Part shown: one piece after another, positions 22,701 through 34,366 of the stretch
Layout: every line of letters begins with the position of its first letter
How positions within the stretch are numbered: position 1 is the first letter of the stretch
Source: Grifola frondosa
Taxonomy: Eukaryota > Basidiomycota > Agaricomycetes > Polyporales > Grifolaceae
Direction: 5' to 3'
Assembly (NCBI GenBank): GCA_001683735.1
Contig: LUGG01000011.1
Location: 496,001 to 560,000, forward strand
DNA: 64,000 bases
The notes under the pieces: model-generated
Database searches by the model: none
Seen by the model: only the letters and a program-made list of their open reading frames with translations
What the model was told of the DNA's origin: nothing
Made by a program: the position numbers and the translations under genes

Positions 22701-23684
22701 CCACTATCGAAAGATTGGCTATTCTCCCCCCTCGACCACCTTCTGCGCTCAGCGACTCAGAGGCGTTCAAGTCTTTGCCTTCCTCGTGGAATGCATCTGA
22801 AACGGAAGTCGTCCGAGCCACGCTGTTGCTAATCCGGGCAGCCAAGAAATCTTGCGATCTTATGGTCTGGATCCATTCTTGATGAGCCGCGCCGAAATGG
22901 TCTTTGGGTGCATGAAGGTCTTCATGCTTGAGCACGGACAGCAAGAGAATAATTCAGCGGAGGAAGTGTTCCGCGACGGTGTCGTTGGACAGTTCATGAC
23001 AGAACTCTTATCGCCATTCACCTCAGCTGCATCTCCATCGTCGCTGTCCCTACCGCCACCACCTCCTGGCCCGGACGACGGTCTTGATGTTGTGGCGACC
23101 CGCTTTCTCAGCGCGTCGACTCCATTCTACCAGTACTACACCGATTTTGTTGGCTTGTACGACGCGATCTCTTTTGCACACCCTCTCTTCGCCAGCCTCC
23201 TTTTACCACCAACCTCGATGAGATACCTTGTCGACTATCGTAAATATCTCTGGGCAGATTACAATCATGTTCTCCGGACGGTCCGGACCTCAATCGGTGC
23301 TGTGGTTGCGGGCAGTGTTGGAGAATATCTTTGGCCAGCTGAGACGGACGCAGACGTCACCGGGGCCTACCTGCGAGCGCTTGTCAGAGGTCCGCTGGAG
23401 GGCTTCGTGCGGTTCGTGGCGGTGCATCATGTCGCATGTAATATCTGGCCAGACTTGGGGCGACAGGAGAGACAGCAAGCAAACTTCTTATGGGTGTCGT
23501 TGACCAAGGCAATCTTGATGTTATCAGGGAGGTAGTCCTATACCGGCAGGTTCGGGAAGGCACTGCCCTGATACCTCCTGCGTGCTTCGAGCAATCTGGT
23601 GATTGGAAGGCATTCAGGTTGGATTTTGCGCGTAGCTGCAGAAATGAGGCTCTCGTTGAGCGACTACACAACCTGCTAGAATAG
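19795..23684 (+). CDS. RPAP1: RNA polymerase II-associated protein 1 (RPAP1), with several frame breaks
   Basis: Assembly and nuclear-import factor for RNA polymerase II. The start at 19795 (MQPQPSLVGSILERKA) is typical of the family. The RPAP1 N-domain follows: MTEEEREHETYEILERFGPS with VGEVLKKAR. An intron at 20279-20331 joins TPT to VGILRPSS. The RPAP1 C-domain reads TLRFDLTGTPISPSL and LGLHHHADGQHAGYTLDDIF, then a long helical repeat region. The C-terminus has KDWLFSPLDHLLRSAT, YGLDPFLMSRAEMVF, YLVDYRKYLWADYNHVLR, VVDQGNLDVIREVVLYRQ and stop at 23684. Frame breaks lie near 20530 (phases do not join), 22650, 22767, 22847 and 23487. Each needs a one- or two-base change and family sequence resumes exactly afterwards. 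Such an essential gene is unlikely to be a pseudogene, so sequencing or assembly error is the better reading. Confidence 0.9.
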
Positions 23685-23890
23685 ATTTGCGAAGTGAGTA
23701 ATATGTAGCTTATCTGATGTTTCTTGTATCGATACCATTACCTCTACAGTACTTCCACACAATAATATGTAATCATCACAATGTTCGAGTGATCTGCGAC
23801 CGAGTCCATTCACGCAGTGAATAATGCGTGAATAGTAAGCTTCAATATAAATTTTTTTCTTATGCCTTGCAACTTCAATTTAAATGTGCG

Positions 23891-25041
23891 TTACAGCGGT
23901 TGTCCGAATAGTTCGCGACCTCTGCTCACACCATGAAAAGCACTTTCCACGAACACCCCGAATACAATAACCCTTCTATTGTGCCCTCCTGGATGCCAAA
24001 ATGCACAACGTCGCTTTGATTTGCAGGTGAATCCTCGGGATTCACCAATGGAAGCTGGAATGCATTTAGACCGAACGCGACGGGCAGTCCCAGACAGACT
24101 TACCTTTAGGACGCCAAAATGGAAGTCCCCCTGGCCGTCTGATCCCGTCGGCGTTGTTGGATTTGGCGTAGTTTCCTTAACAAGCTGTAGGAGGTCGGCA
24201 TTTCGAGAGTACCACACAGCAAGTGTTTTGTCGCTCCAGTCGATTACAACCGCAAAATTGTGCCAAGTGTCCGATATGAACGGCGCGTTAAACAGAGTAT
24301 TCAGCGCATGATCGAGCACTTTCAGTGAATGTGCATCAGCAACAGGAAGTGGTCCACTTGGATCCGTGAACGGAGATCCTGTGAAATGTAACATGAGCAC
24401 TGAAAGCGGCATACCCATCAAACGTCATCTTACCTAGCTGTATCTCGAAAACGTGTGAACCGTCGTTAGGTTCGATGAAAACGACTTGGTATTCATGACT
24501 ATAATTCAAAGGTCGCTTCTCGTCCTTTTGGATGGAAAAGTGGAACACCGTCGTGTTCACTTCCATGACCAGGTTCAGGTCGTCGTGGTCGCCATTTACT
24601 GCTGCGATAAATTCGGTTCGCCGAAATCCAAATTGCGGCGAGCCCCCACCAGGGATGAATATGGAGCTGTTGTCGATGGTTATCGAGATGACCTGTTCTG
24701 TTGGTTGGATGGGCAATAATCCCTCGCTCCAAAGAGGCGTAGGTGCCATGGTGTGGCCTAGAAGTGAAGAATACTGTAAATACATGAGCGTCACTGGAGA
24801 CAGAGCACTCGTAAAATACTGACGTGAGTAGCATTTTCGCTGCCTTTAACAACACTACGTCTCAACATCAGATGGATATCGAATGTGCGACAAACCCTCT
24901 CACATACGTCAAAAATGGTCCAGTAGAACTCTCCAAGTCAGCGTTGGTCAAGTTGAAACGAGCACGCCCGTCATAAACAATCGGGGTAGCAGTCGAGAGA
25001 GCGAGAGACACCAGCAGGATAGGAACGATTGCAAGTAACAT
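23891..25041 (-). CDS. Glycoside hydrolase family 131 beta-glucanase, secreted
   Basis: GH131 enzymes cleave beta-1,3-, beta-1,6- and beta-1,4-glucans and are found in fungi and oomycetes. The start at 25041 gives a signal peptide (MLLAIVPILLVSLALSTATP), then IVYDGRARFNLTNADLESS. Core blocks are IDNSSIFIPGGGSPQFGFRR, TVFHFSIQKDEKRPLNYSHE, YQVVFIEPNDGSHVFEIQLG, DTWHNFAVVIDW and GQGDFHFGVLK. The C-terminal strand reads VVHFGIQEGTIEGLLYSG and then VFVES in a shifted frame; the break is in the C run at 23956-23959, one base short. With that corrected the gene ends at 23891 in RGRELFGQPL. Length about 290 residues, five to six introns. It lies head-to-tail with the S53 protease. Likely acts on plant or fungal wall glucan. 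Confidence 0.9.
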
Positions 25042-25390
25042 GGCGCAGTCATTGATTCAAGATACCGGGTAACGCATAATAATATGGTTGAAGAGGATAA
25101 ATCACGGACCTTAGATGGACAAATCTCGGTTATCCATGGGCTTCGGTCTATCGGAGTGTTGGACATTGGAATAGCTCATGTCTACTCCCATGATCTCAGG
25201 GACTAAAGTTGTCAAGCAGACGGCTTCGGGAATAACTCTGTATCGGTTTTCCGTTCCCCAATTGAGGAACGAGCGTTCAAGAATAGCATTCAGACACGTG
25301 TCGAGCAGAATCACAGAAGCGAGACGTTATGAAAGTGATTCGAGTCTTCTCCAGAAGTCTGAGATGATACACCTTATTCTGCTACCTTCA
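25042..25390. other. Intergenic region, GH131 promoter
   Basis: 349 bases between the protease stop and the GH131 start, both on the minus strand. No coding sequence and no clear core promoter motif recognised. Confidence 0.45.
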
Positions 25391-28186
25391 TCACGGTAAG
25401 GCCACAAACAGAGGCATCAAAGCCGTAAGGTTGGGGTGCCGACACCTACAAATAAAATAATCAGAGAAACGGTAGGTCACTCAGTTGCACAGTCAGTCTC
25501 ACCGGTCACAGGGTCCCATCCCTCAGTACTGGAAGGGGGTAACGCATCAGCTTATTGCAACTTAAAGAATGCTACGAAGCGTACGCAGTGAAACCGGCCG
25601 TTCCTATGCGTAGGAAAAGCAAAATGAACAAATATGATAACGGCAAAGACAAAAGGAAACCGACCGCAGCCCTGATTGCCACCCGTCGTGATGTCATGGA
25701 ACGTGCCCGAGAATTCGTCCGAATAGATCTGAGAAAATGATGGGTCTGAATTGCTCCACATGCTGTACTTTCAACATACCGCAGGATTGATGAAGCCTGC
25801 AAGAGGAACGATGAACCTCCTGCGAACAACAAACACCGAAGATCATCCTCACCTACTGGCCCTTTGCCGGCAGCAATACGTGCATCATTGATGAGAGTGA
25901 TCATCGAGCCCACGACCGGTGCGGAGCACGATGTGCCAAACACGAGCTCGAACTCTCCATCAATGCCTACACCGCATCATTAAGCCAACGAGAGCGTGTC
26001 AAAAAAAAAAAAGGTAACACACCGATAATATAGTTAGCGCTGCGGATCGTGTAGGTTAGCCACACGAGAATTAGTCTAACGGATAGCTGCAACTCACCCA
26101 TTGGCAGCTATATCCGGGAATCCTCGAGACTACCGAAAACGGATCAGCCTGTGTACGTGTCATCCAAGCCATGGGAAATGGTATACCTGTCCACTGTCAT
26201 TGAATTGTTTAGACGTAAACGGCGGCGGGTGGTTGGTTAAGAAACTAGTGACTGCAGTGGCTTGATAATCCGGCAACGCGAAGAAGTTGCTGAAGCCTCC
26301 GCCGCTGAAGATCACTTGTTCACACGCGCCCTCAGGATCATTGACTGTTGACCCCGGATTGATTTGCGTCGCTCCGACCGCAGTCACAAATGGGCAAGTC
26401 ACCGGAAAGTCCGGGTTGAACGTGGTTCCTGAATTTGAGGCCTCGCCTGAATGGAACAGTCAGAGTCTGCTATCGATAGAAGAATAGAGGATATACCTCG
26501 GGAGTTCAAACAAAGCCCGCCGTTTCCAGCCACACCATCATCGCCAGAGCTATACAGGACAGTGGTACCCATCATGCCCAGCTTGGCGTACTCCGCGCAT
26601 TGACGAGCAGCATACGCCGGCGTTACCGACGCTTCATCTTGCCCGTAGGACACAGATACCACGAATGGAGGCGCGATGATACCGCACGATTCAGGCCCTA
26701 CAGGTCAAAGTTTAGCATCAATGAATTCAGATAGGCTGGGAAAGTTACCTTCGAAACCTCCTCCCTCCGGATCGGGGTAGATTCCATCCTATCAACATGG
26801 TGCATCAGAGATAAAACGTACCCCTTGAGTGAAGAAAGACTCTACGAATTCCGGATTATCTCCACCCTCAAAAGTGCAGAACGTGCCATCTACTGCATCC
26901 AACCAGTTGTCAAACGAAGCACCTGATGCATGCAAAGGAAAAATCGACATCGCTCGATCTGGAATATTATAGTCTCCAGAGACATACCTTCAACGAGATC
27001 GCCGGTCTGCAGCAGGGAAATTGGCTGGGGGTTGGTCAAAGCGAACGCGTATTCTAAGTCAAGGTCGCTCTCGCCGTTGAAATCAAAACTCTGGTCCGTT
27101 GTCTGCACGACACCTATGAAATATGCCGTAAGGCCTCGGCGTGTCTACAACAGAAAAGGCAAGTACCTCCGTCGATGGATACAAGAGTGGGCCTCACACC
27201 AACTTGACTAGGTGAAAAGTTGCTAAGAGCAGTGCTCAGCTTATGACCAATGCATAACAAACAGGGAACAAACCCAAAGAATAGGTCAAGATCGCCAGCC
27301 AGGAATGCTTGAGGGGTGAATTCAACTGGTGGGAATTAAATCGTTAGTCAAATCACAGCGTTGCGGAGACATCTTACCGATGCCGAATGTGTTCTTATCC
27401 GTAGCAACGGGAGTGTAATCGATGGAATACAAGGCTCTGAGGCAATCAGGAACAATCATCTCATCGCAATTCGCAAGTGAGGGGTCGGCCGCCGTAACTT
27501 TGACGCCATTGGTCTTTGGGCCGCTACGAGAGCTTGCGCCAGGCATTCCCAAACGTTCAAAGGAGCGTTTCTGCACTGGATTGTCCGAGATGCGATGAGT
27601 GAAATGCACAGTGGGTTTAATCAGATCGATGTGTTGCGGACGTGTTCAGGGACGGAATACGAATGACACCCTACAAGAGCACATCAGGACTTGGACAACT
27701 ACAGTGGAGACTGTTAATCACGGGCACCCACCAATCTGCTCTACACCCGAGTCGTGGGTATAGACATGGTATTCGGTCGCGAGCAGTTCCTCGACTTCCG
27801 CTGTCGTAGCATTAACTTCGATCCATCCTTTACTGGAGGAGAGTCGAAGACGTTCCGCGGCAATACCAAAATCGGTCAACCACTCCTTGACTGCAGCAAT
27901 CGTCTCATAACTCGGAGCGAAGGCGTCGATGACGTCCTCTGGAGACCAATGTTGTCCGTAGCTGGGAGACTTGGGGTGAGACACTGCCATCAACATCTCC
28001 TCGACCTTGTGAAGGTTCTGCTGGGTCAGCCCAATACGCATAGGAAGGACCTTATCCGCCTCGAGCTTGCGCGTCTTGACCCAGTCGAGGGGTTCGAACG
28101 CGCGTTTCTCGTGGACTACATGGTTGGTACGAGGCGACGGGGGCAGAGACAAGTGCGACGAGCGCGGCCACGTAGAGGAGGCGCAT
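25391..28186 (-). CDS. Sedolisin (peptidase S53), secreted tripeptidyl-peptidase-like
   Basis: Acid serine-carboxyl protease. The start at 28186 gives a signal peptide MRLLYVAALVALVSAP. The pro-domain follows (VVHEKRAFEPLDWVK, SYGQHWSPEDVIDAFAPSYE, VEELLATEYHVYTHDSG), then the mature enzyme. The Glu/Asp region is FNGESDLDLEYAFALTNPQP, the oxyanion region is VVSVSYGQDEASV, LYSSGDDGVAGNGG follows, and the catalytic Ser lies in FGTSCSAPVVGSMITL. Calcium-site residues sit near the C-terminal DITTGGNQGCG/TEGWDPVTG. Frame breaks: just after the signal peptide near 28145-28165, where the pro-domain starts in the next frame, and at 25431-25432, where GTPNLTALMPLF is one base out. With these corrected, catalytic residues are complete. 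More than ten introns, one unusually long (about 140 nt, 25540-25680). Probably extracellular protein digestion at low pH. Confidence 0.92.
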
Positions 28187-29706
28187 TCTCGCGGAGACCA
28201 AGTAACAGGCGCAGTAGACTCGGATGTCGAGTCAACGCCAGTCAGCCCGGTTCTCAGAGCTTTAAATCATTCGACCCAATACGCCGGATCTTGTCTGGTG
28301 GAGTACATGCGGTCGTTCCGAGAGGGTTTCGACCTTTCCCGCAATACAATCTTGTCCGAAATAGACGATCGCTAATGCAAGAGACCGTACGTCGCATTCG
28401 GACATTTTGAATAAGCGTGAGCAGCTGGTCATTGGCATCATGAATGCGGACATTGCATAGCGGAGGGCCGGAAGTTCCAAGCGACAGCTTCAGACGCCTT
28501 GTGCCCAGCGTCCGTGGCCATTGGCTGCCCAAAATTTTAGTTCATTCTGATAGACACGGAGAAAGCTAGCAAATCCCCCGTACAAGGCAGCTATTCAGAG
28601 ACGAACGCCACGGGTGCGAGATCCTGAGAACCGGATGCGATACCTGTGAGTGTCAGGGCCGCATTTGAGAAGATGGGTACAACACACCCCAAAATGGTCA
28701 GGGAAAGCACAAGGCAAATAATGATAAGGAGTGAAGATTTCGTATTCCAGGTTCGAGGAAGGATTCGAAAGACTGTGACGAGCCACAAGGGCTGTCACTC
28801 GTGACATCTTCCCCGTGACAAATGTGGGTCCAGCGTCAACGCCCTCAACACCACCTCTCACACAGCTGATTGCAAGGATATATAGTATGTCTGCTTTCAA
28901 ATTGAAGGATTTTATTTGTCCTTGCAATGCTGATGTACAATGATGTGGGTGGTTCGGGGGCTTAAATTTTGGTTGCTTCTACATGTTGAATACTTATAGC
29001 AGTTACTTAGTATGAGTCAGAAATATGTACGTACTTACGAGAAGTTCAAGATAGATTTGGGCAGATTTGTCATCGGACCTCGGACGATGAGAGAAGGTCG
29101 TGTTGAGCTAGGGCTAGCCAGCCTCTGTATGCGGGGGACCTAGTCGTTCCTCTGTATATTGAGCGATGGATGCCTGAATATTTTAGCGGTAACGTTTCTG
29201 CTCCATTCTGCCAGTAGTTGCGCAACTTACTGTCAAACTCAGACTGAGCCTTGTCCAACACTAGTTTCATCGTTAAGTTCGGGCATGGTTTTCATCCTCT
29301 GCGATATTTTGCATAGTATCCTGCGCTTCTATAGTACGATAAACGTTCGATTGATGCGCCGCAAGGCTAGACCTTCCGTATCTTGTTATGAACACCGACG
29401 TTGGATAGACGTTATCAAGTGGTAATCGCGTGGACATGCGGCCATGTGGACATTCGCTGGATTGGAAGTAAAGCAGCCAATGTGGTAGAAGGAGAGGACA
29501 TTACCGCCCTCGGTGAGTTCATACCGTTGACAGTCGCTCACTCTCGCCGCCTAAATGTCGGTCACGCGTCCTCCTCCTACTCGCCACCCATCAAACTCGG
29601 ATCTTGTACCACATGGACATCAGCCAGCGAAGCGTACAAGAGCCGATGAAGACATCATGAACCCCCGACAAGCTTGGGCGACCTTCAGCCGTGGTTAACG
29701 ACCGCC
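28187..29706. other. Intergenic region, protease to hexosaminidase
   Basis: About 1.5 kb between two divergently transcribed secreted-enzyme genes, so it contains both promoters. One hydrophobic minus-strand frame (28591-28788) is listed separately. Nothing else recognised. Confidence 0.45.
28591..28788 (-). CDS. Uncertain small membrane-protein frame
   Basis: A 65-codon frame with a strong hydrophobic stretch (SLLIIICLVLSLTILGCVV) and a short polar tail. An alternative frame upstream begins MSRVTALVARHSLSNPS and would need a one-base shift to join it; a CACAG acceptor-like site lies inside. Not recognised; a single predicted membrane span is the only feature. Confidence 0.2.
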   Translation of the reverse strand: MWLVTVFRILPRTWNTKSSLLIIICLVLSLTILGCVVPIFSNAALTLTGIASGSQDLAPVAFVSE

Positions 29707-31924
29707 ATGTCACACAGGACTGTTGTACTCTTCGTGGCAATCCTCGCTGCATTTTCCCCTGCTGAAGCTCTATGGCCTGAGCCACGCAGCATCCAGTCTG
29801 GCAGTCATGCACTTCAACTGGCTCATAGCTTCGACATCTCCATTTCGGGGCACAGCGCACCTCAGGACCTGTCCGATGCCATTGCACGCACCAAGTCCTA
29901 TCTCACTAACGACAAGCTCGAACGTCTCGTCGTCGGACGTGGTGCGTCGGATGTGAGCTTGTTCAAGAACTCGAAGACCCTCTCCAAGCTGTCCCTTTCC
30001 CTGACCGAAGGGTCAACGGTTCTCTCGATCACCAAAGAGGCACAGAAGCCCATCGAGGAGCGTGACGAAGCATATAGTCTGGTTGTGCCCAGTGATGGAT
30101 CCGCCGCGACGCTCACGGCCAATTCAACGCTTGGCTTGTTCAGAGGTCTGACGACCTTTGGCCAGCTCTGGTATGAATATGAGAGTACGACGTACGCTTT
30201 GAACACTCCGCTGAGCATACAGGACTCACCTGCTTATGTGAGTGGTATCACCGCTTGTAGAGTTCTTCAGTGCCAATGATTGTATGCTGGGTAGCCTTAT
30301 CGCGGCTTGATGCTTGATACTGCGCGTAACTTGTGGGTGCTTTTCAGAACGTTTTTCTATGGACCAACTAAAGTTCATGCAGTTTCCCTGTTGCCGATAT
30401 TAAGCGCACGTTGGACGCCATGAGCTGGGTCAAGGTCAGTCAGATTGATATTCGTTACTCCTGTTGAAGCTTAGGTCCTGCTCAGATCAATCAATTCCAC
30501 TGGCATGTTGTCGACAGTCAGAGCTTCGCTCTGCAGATCCCAGGATTCACTGATCTCGCTGCAAAGGGTGCCTACTCGTCCTCCATGGTGTATAGCCCGA
30601 GTGATGTCCAGGGTATCGTGTCATATGCGGGCGAGGTGAGTGTTTCCGACGGCTACTGAATGCACTGTGCACTGACGAATATTAAGCGTGGCATTGATGT
30701 CATGATCGAAATTGACACTCCCGGACATACCGCCATCATTGCAGAAGCGCATCCAGACTACGTTGCATGCGCGCAAGCAACGCCATGGGCTTCCTACGCG
30801 AATGGCACGTTCCTATATGCTTTCCTTTTGACTGATTCCTGACATGCACGTTACAGAGCCTCCTGCCGGCCAGCTGCGCTTCGCAGATGCAACCGTCACG
30901 AGCTATGTCGCGGATCTCTTCACCGCTATCACGAAGCTGTTCCCCTCGACGCTGTTCAGTACGGGCGGCGACGAGCTCAATACGAACTGTTATGCCGCGG
31001 ATGCGCCGACGCAGGCATCGCTGAACGCGACAGGGCGCACCCTTGAGCAGGCACTCGACGTGTTCACGCAGGCGACGCATAAGGCACTCGAGCTCCAGGG
31101 CAAGACACCTGTGGTGTGGGAAGGTGCGTGGGGCTGGGTGGTTCAGCTGGACAATATGCTGAGATACACGCCGAGCAGAGATGGTTCTTGATCACAACGT
31201 GACGCTTTCTCCCAAACACGACTGTCTTGTGAGTCTCTACTTTGCAGTCGTCAGCATGATATGATAACCAAATGTATTTCCATTGCAGGGTGTGGATTTC
31301 TTCGGAGAATGCCAAGGCCGTCGCCGAGAAAGGCTTCAAATTCATCCATTCTGCTTCTGATTATTTCTACCTGGTTCATATCTATATCATCTACACTTCC
31401 GTTACATCTATCTGACATGTTTGCGTAGGACTGCGGTGGCGGTGGATGGGTCGGAGACTTCCCCACAGGGTACGAGAATCACTCACAATCAATACACTAT
31501 TGATGCTCACACGTCATGCACGTATACAGAAACAGCTGGTGTGATCCCTTCAAGACATGGCAGCATTCCTACTCCTTCGACCCCACCGCCAATCTCACGG
31601 TAGATGAGAGCAAGCTCGTCCTTGGCGGTGCGTGTTCTTCACAGATTCGCAGCTCTACCAGTTCTGATGTTTGATGCCTCATCCCACAGGCCAGCACCTC
31701 CTCTGGACAGAGCAGTCAGGCCCCCAAAACCTTGACCCGATCATCGGCCCCGTGCAGCCTCTTCTGCAGAGCTTTTCTGGTCTGGGCCGGGTGGGAACTT
31801 GAGCACGGCGCTTCCCCGCCTTCATGATGTCGCGTTCCGTATGCGCCAGCGTGGCGTGAACGCGATCTCACTCCAGCCGCTGTGGTGTGCACTCCGGCCT
31901 GGGGCATGCGACATTGATGCGTGA
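29707..31924 (+). CDS. Beta-N-acetylhexosaminidase GH20, secreted (copy 1)
   Basis: Removes terminal GlcNAc/GalNAc, chiefly from chitin oligomers. The start at 29707 gives MSHRTVVLFVAILAAFSPAE, a signal peptide followed by LWPEPRSIQSG. The GH20 N-domain includes LVVPSDGSAATLTANSTLGL and FRGLTTFGQLWYEY. The barrel has PYRGLMLDTARNFFPV, QFHWHVVDSQSFALQIPGF, DVMIEIDTPGHTAIIAEAHP, the catalytic pair STGGDELNTNCY, and TPVVWEE. The C-terminal part is DYFYLDCGGGGWVGDFP, QHLLWTEQSGPQ, WPRAASSAELFWSGPGGNLS. Frame breaks: an extra A at 31214-31216 (SPNTTVLVW) and a missing T near 31744 (DPIIWPRA). Catalytic Asp-Glu intact. About eleven introns. A second GH20 gene lies 2.4 kb downstream on the other strand, with the F-box gene between them. 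Confidence 0.93.
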
Positions 31925-32239
31925 GAGGCTGAGAGCCTGGGAGGACAGGATGTGGATATGAAGAATTGGTCATGAACGGCTGTTGTTGAGTACTTCAATT
32001 CACATGGACTACGATTATTATCCGGGGATTCACATTTCAGGTCTTTCGATGAAAGTAACTTTCGTACGCAAGGATGCTGTTGTTAGCATTATATGATCCC
32101 ATATTAATCAACTTGGTCTTCCCTTCATCAATGGATGTTTGTGACTATTTGCCAATGGCCTCGATCGATCAAATTCAATCGCTGTGGCTTGTTTCCCTCC
32201 TCCTTCCCTAGGTCTCCACTTCCCTCTCCTATCGTGAGC
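31925..32239. other. Intergenic region, F-box promoter
   Basis: 315 bases between the hexosaminidase stop and the F-box start on the same strand. A pyrimidine-rich tract (CTCCTCCTTCCCTAGG, CTTCCCTCTCCTAT) precedes the ATG at 32240, common in fungal promoters. No gene. Confidence 0.45.
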
Positions 32240-34009
32240 ATGGAGATACCAAAGGAAATGACATTGAAGAATGTTTCTGTCAAGGAGCTAGCAGATGTGC
32301 TATATGAGAAATTGCAGGAATCAAAGGAGGACTGCACTGCGCCACTGAGGTATGTACTTTCTCAGACCTGAATTAGCACCAGTCTCACTCGCGGTGCGGC
32401 CAACAGCATCGAATCGGTCCGTAATCCATCATGCATGCGCTTTCTCACTACTCATGAACTGGAATAGCTGCGCGCTCTTGGCCATACTTTGCTGTGTTCT
32501 TATGTAACGTTCAGCGTCAGCGCAATGCTCACCTACCCATCTATCGTTTATTCCCAGAAATCCTCAGCATCATATTCCGCTACGTTCCGCGTTCCAAAAC
32601 GAATACCATCTTCTGGGAGACTGGGTGTTTCAACACTTCCGAGCTGGTTCGCCTGACACACGTCTGTCATCTATGGCGTTCAGTCGCGTTATCGATTCCG
32701 AGTCTCTGGTGCAGCATCGACGACCTCAGTCTAGGTCTGTCGACATATCTTGAGCGATCGAGAGGAGCACCATTGAGCGTCACCACTACGAGGAACCCAA
32801 AACACAACTCTCTACTCCATAATCTACTCACTTTTCCACAATCTCGGCGCGTGTGTGAATTATATTTGATTGGGGCAGAAGTGCCTGGCGTATTCTCTAT
32901 TCCCAAATTCAATCTTCCGCACCTGGTATTCCTTACCATTAGTGGCCCTCAGGATTATAGGGGAGATGATATAACTACCCCTCTTCAGACGATGCCCCAC
33001 GCCTACGTCGCTTGAATTTGCGGAACCTCGGATGGCTGCCTTCAATAAATACCCAGCCCTGACGCACCTCTCACTCTCTAATATCCATCCAAGAAATCAC
33101 GAGAGTGTCCTTGACATTCTGTCGCTACTGTCGGGAACGCCGAACCTCCAGGACTTGTTTCTTAGATCATTCTCTTACTGCGAGTATTGCGGCGACGCGA
33201 TACACGGGATTTCTCTGAAGTATCTGCGACGAATCACTTTTGAAGATACAAGCGCCTCCTACATCTCCTTACTCCTGCGGCATCTAGACTTGGCGGTCGA
33301 AACCATGATCCAATACATAAGCCATTCGGTGTGGCCCGCGGATCCCGCATATGTGCTTACCCAGATTACCGGTGCTCCGCTAAGACTCACGATGAAGGAT
33401 GCCGATTACCGCTGCCCCTCCCATGAGACCTTTCGTTCTGAGAACGATTTCTTGATTACGAGCGTGGGGGCATTGTACCGTGCGCACTACATCGTCATCG
33501 TCCCAACGGGTAGCATTGAGTTCTTGGGGAATTGGCTCGGGTCTCTTCCCTGCAGCAGCATTCAGGAGCTGTGCATTGGGGCATGCAAGGTCACGTCGTT
33601 CCCAACATTATTCCTTACCGCAGCAGTCTCGAAGTCGGCGTGTTCAAACTTGGAGACGCTTGTTGTGTCTGACCGCCGTTTGGGTGAAAGCCTGCTACTC
33701 TTCAACAGTAGCCTCGGGTTCCACATCAATTGGACGATCGACTCCGCGTTTCCGAGGCTCACGACGTTGCGTGTTGTGTGGAGGCGTGCCTGCGCTGGGT
33801 TTGACCTATTGGTCGGAACAGATGATCTGGCGTTGTTGAGGGAGGTTCACCGCGAGATGCGGTTTCCCTTCAAGCACCTCGTCATCGAGTCGACGTCCTG
33901 GAGACCCGGGATGATTGACCAGCTTTCGCAGGAAGTGGTCGAGCTCTTCGATTCCGTGGAGTACAAGTTCTTTGATGAGACGTCGAGCATGGAGCTGCCG
34001 TATGATTGA
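32240..34009 (+). CDS. F-box protein with LRR-like C-terminal region
   Basis: Probable substrate adaptor of an SCF ubiquitin ligase. The start at 32240 gives MEIPKEMTLKNVSVKELADV, then an intron from 32351 to about 32512 joins TAPLR to QRQRNAHLPIYRLFPEILSI, the F-box. The box continues IIFRYVPRS...LVRLTHVCHLWRSVALSIPSLW. The remainder, about 430 residues, is made of leucine-rich strands of the kind seen in large basidiomycete F-box families. Two compensating frame breaks lie near 32985 and 33050: the LRR segment DAPRLRRLNLRNLGWLPSI reads in a third frame and the protein then resumes as PALTHLSLSNIHPRN. It sits between two oppositely oriented GH20 genes. Target unknown. Confidence 0.8.
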
Positions 34010-34366
34010 TCGTCAGGTCTATACGGTGAAAGCCCAGTTGCACAATGAGTGTTAGTTTTCTGTGCGAACTTTATGTCGAGGTACGGTCACTCGCGCTTCG
34101 TACGATGTTTTTTGTTTCTTCTGCGAAATCGAGGATCCAGGATGTAATGACACATCGAACGCTGTGTTAGACCTCTGTGTTGTACATTTTCTCTATAATT
34201 TCATTTGTAACAGTCATTTTGAACGCCTATTTCATCTGCTCGTTCCATACATATGATCATGCATGTGGACGAGCAAAGAGTATCACAATGTCATAGGAGT
34301 ACAGAACATGAGAGCAGACAGAACAGCAACATAGCGTGGCCCAAAATTTCACTTTCACAAGCGGCC
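34010..34366. other. Intergenic region between convergent genes
   Basis: 357 bases between the F-box stop and the stop of GH20 copy 2. It should contain two 3' untranslated regions. No gene. Confidence 0.45.

Noticed and set aside
25555..25740. 61-codon plus-strand frame
   Set aside because: Lies in the long S53 intron and its flanking exon on the opposite strand; no family resemblance.
25990..26020. Poly-A run near 26000 as a retrotransposon tail
   Set aside because: It lies inside an S53 intron between two well-placed exons and has no target-site duplication or element sequence beside it.
27754..28410. 218-codon plus-strand frame
   Set aside because: Antisense to the S53 pro-domain, whose minus-strand reading has clear family motifs.
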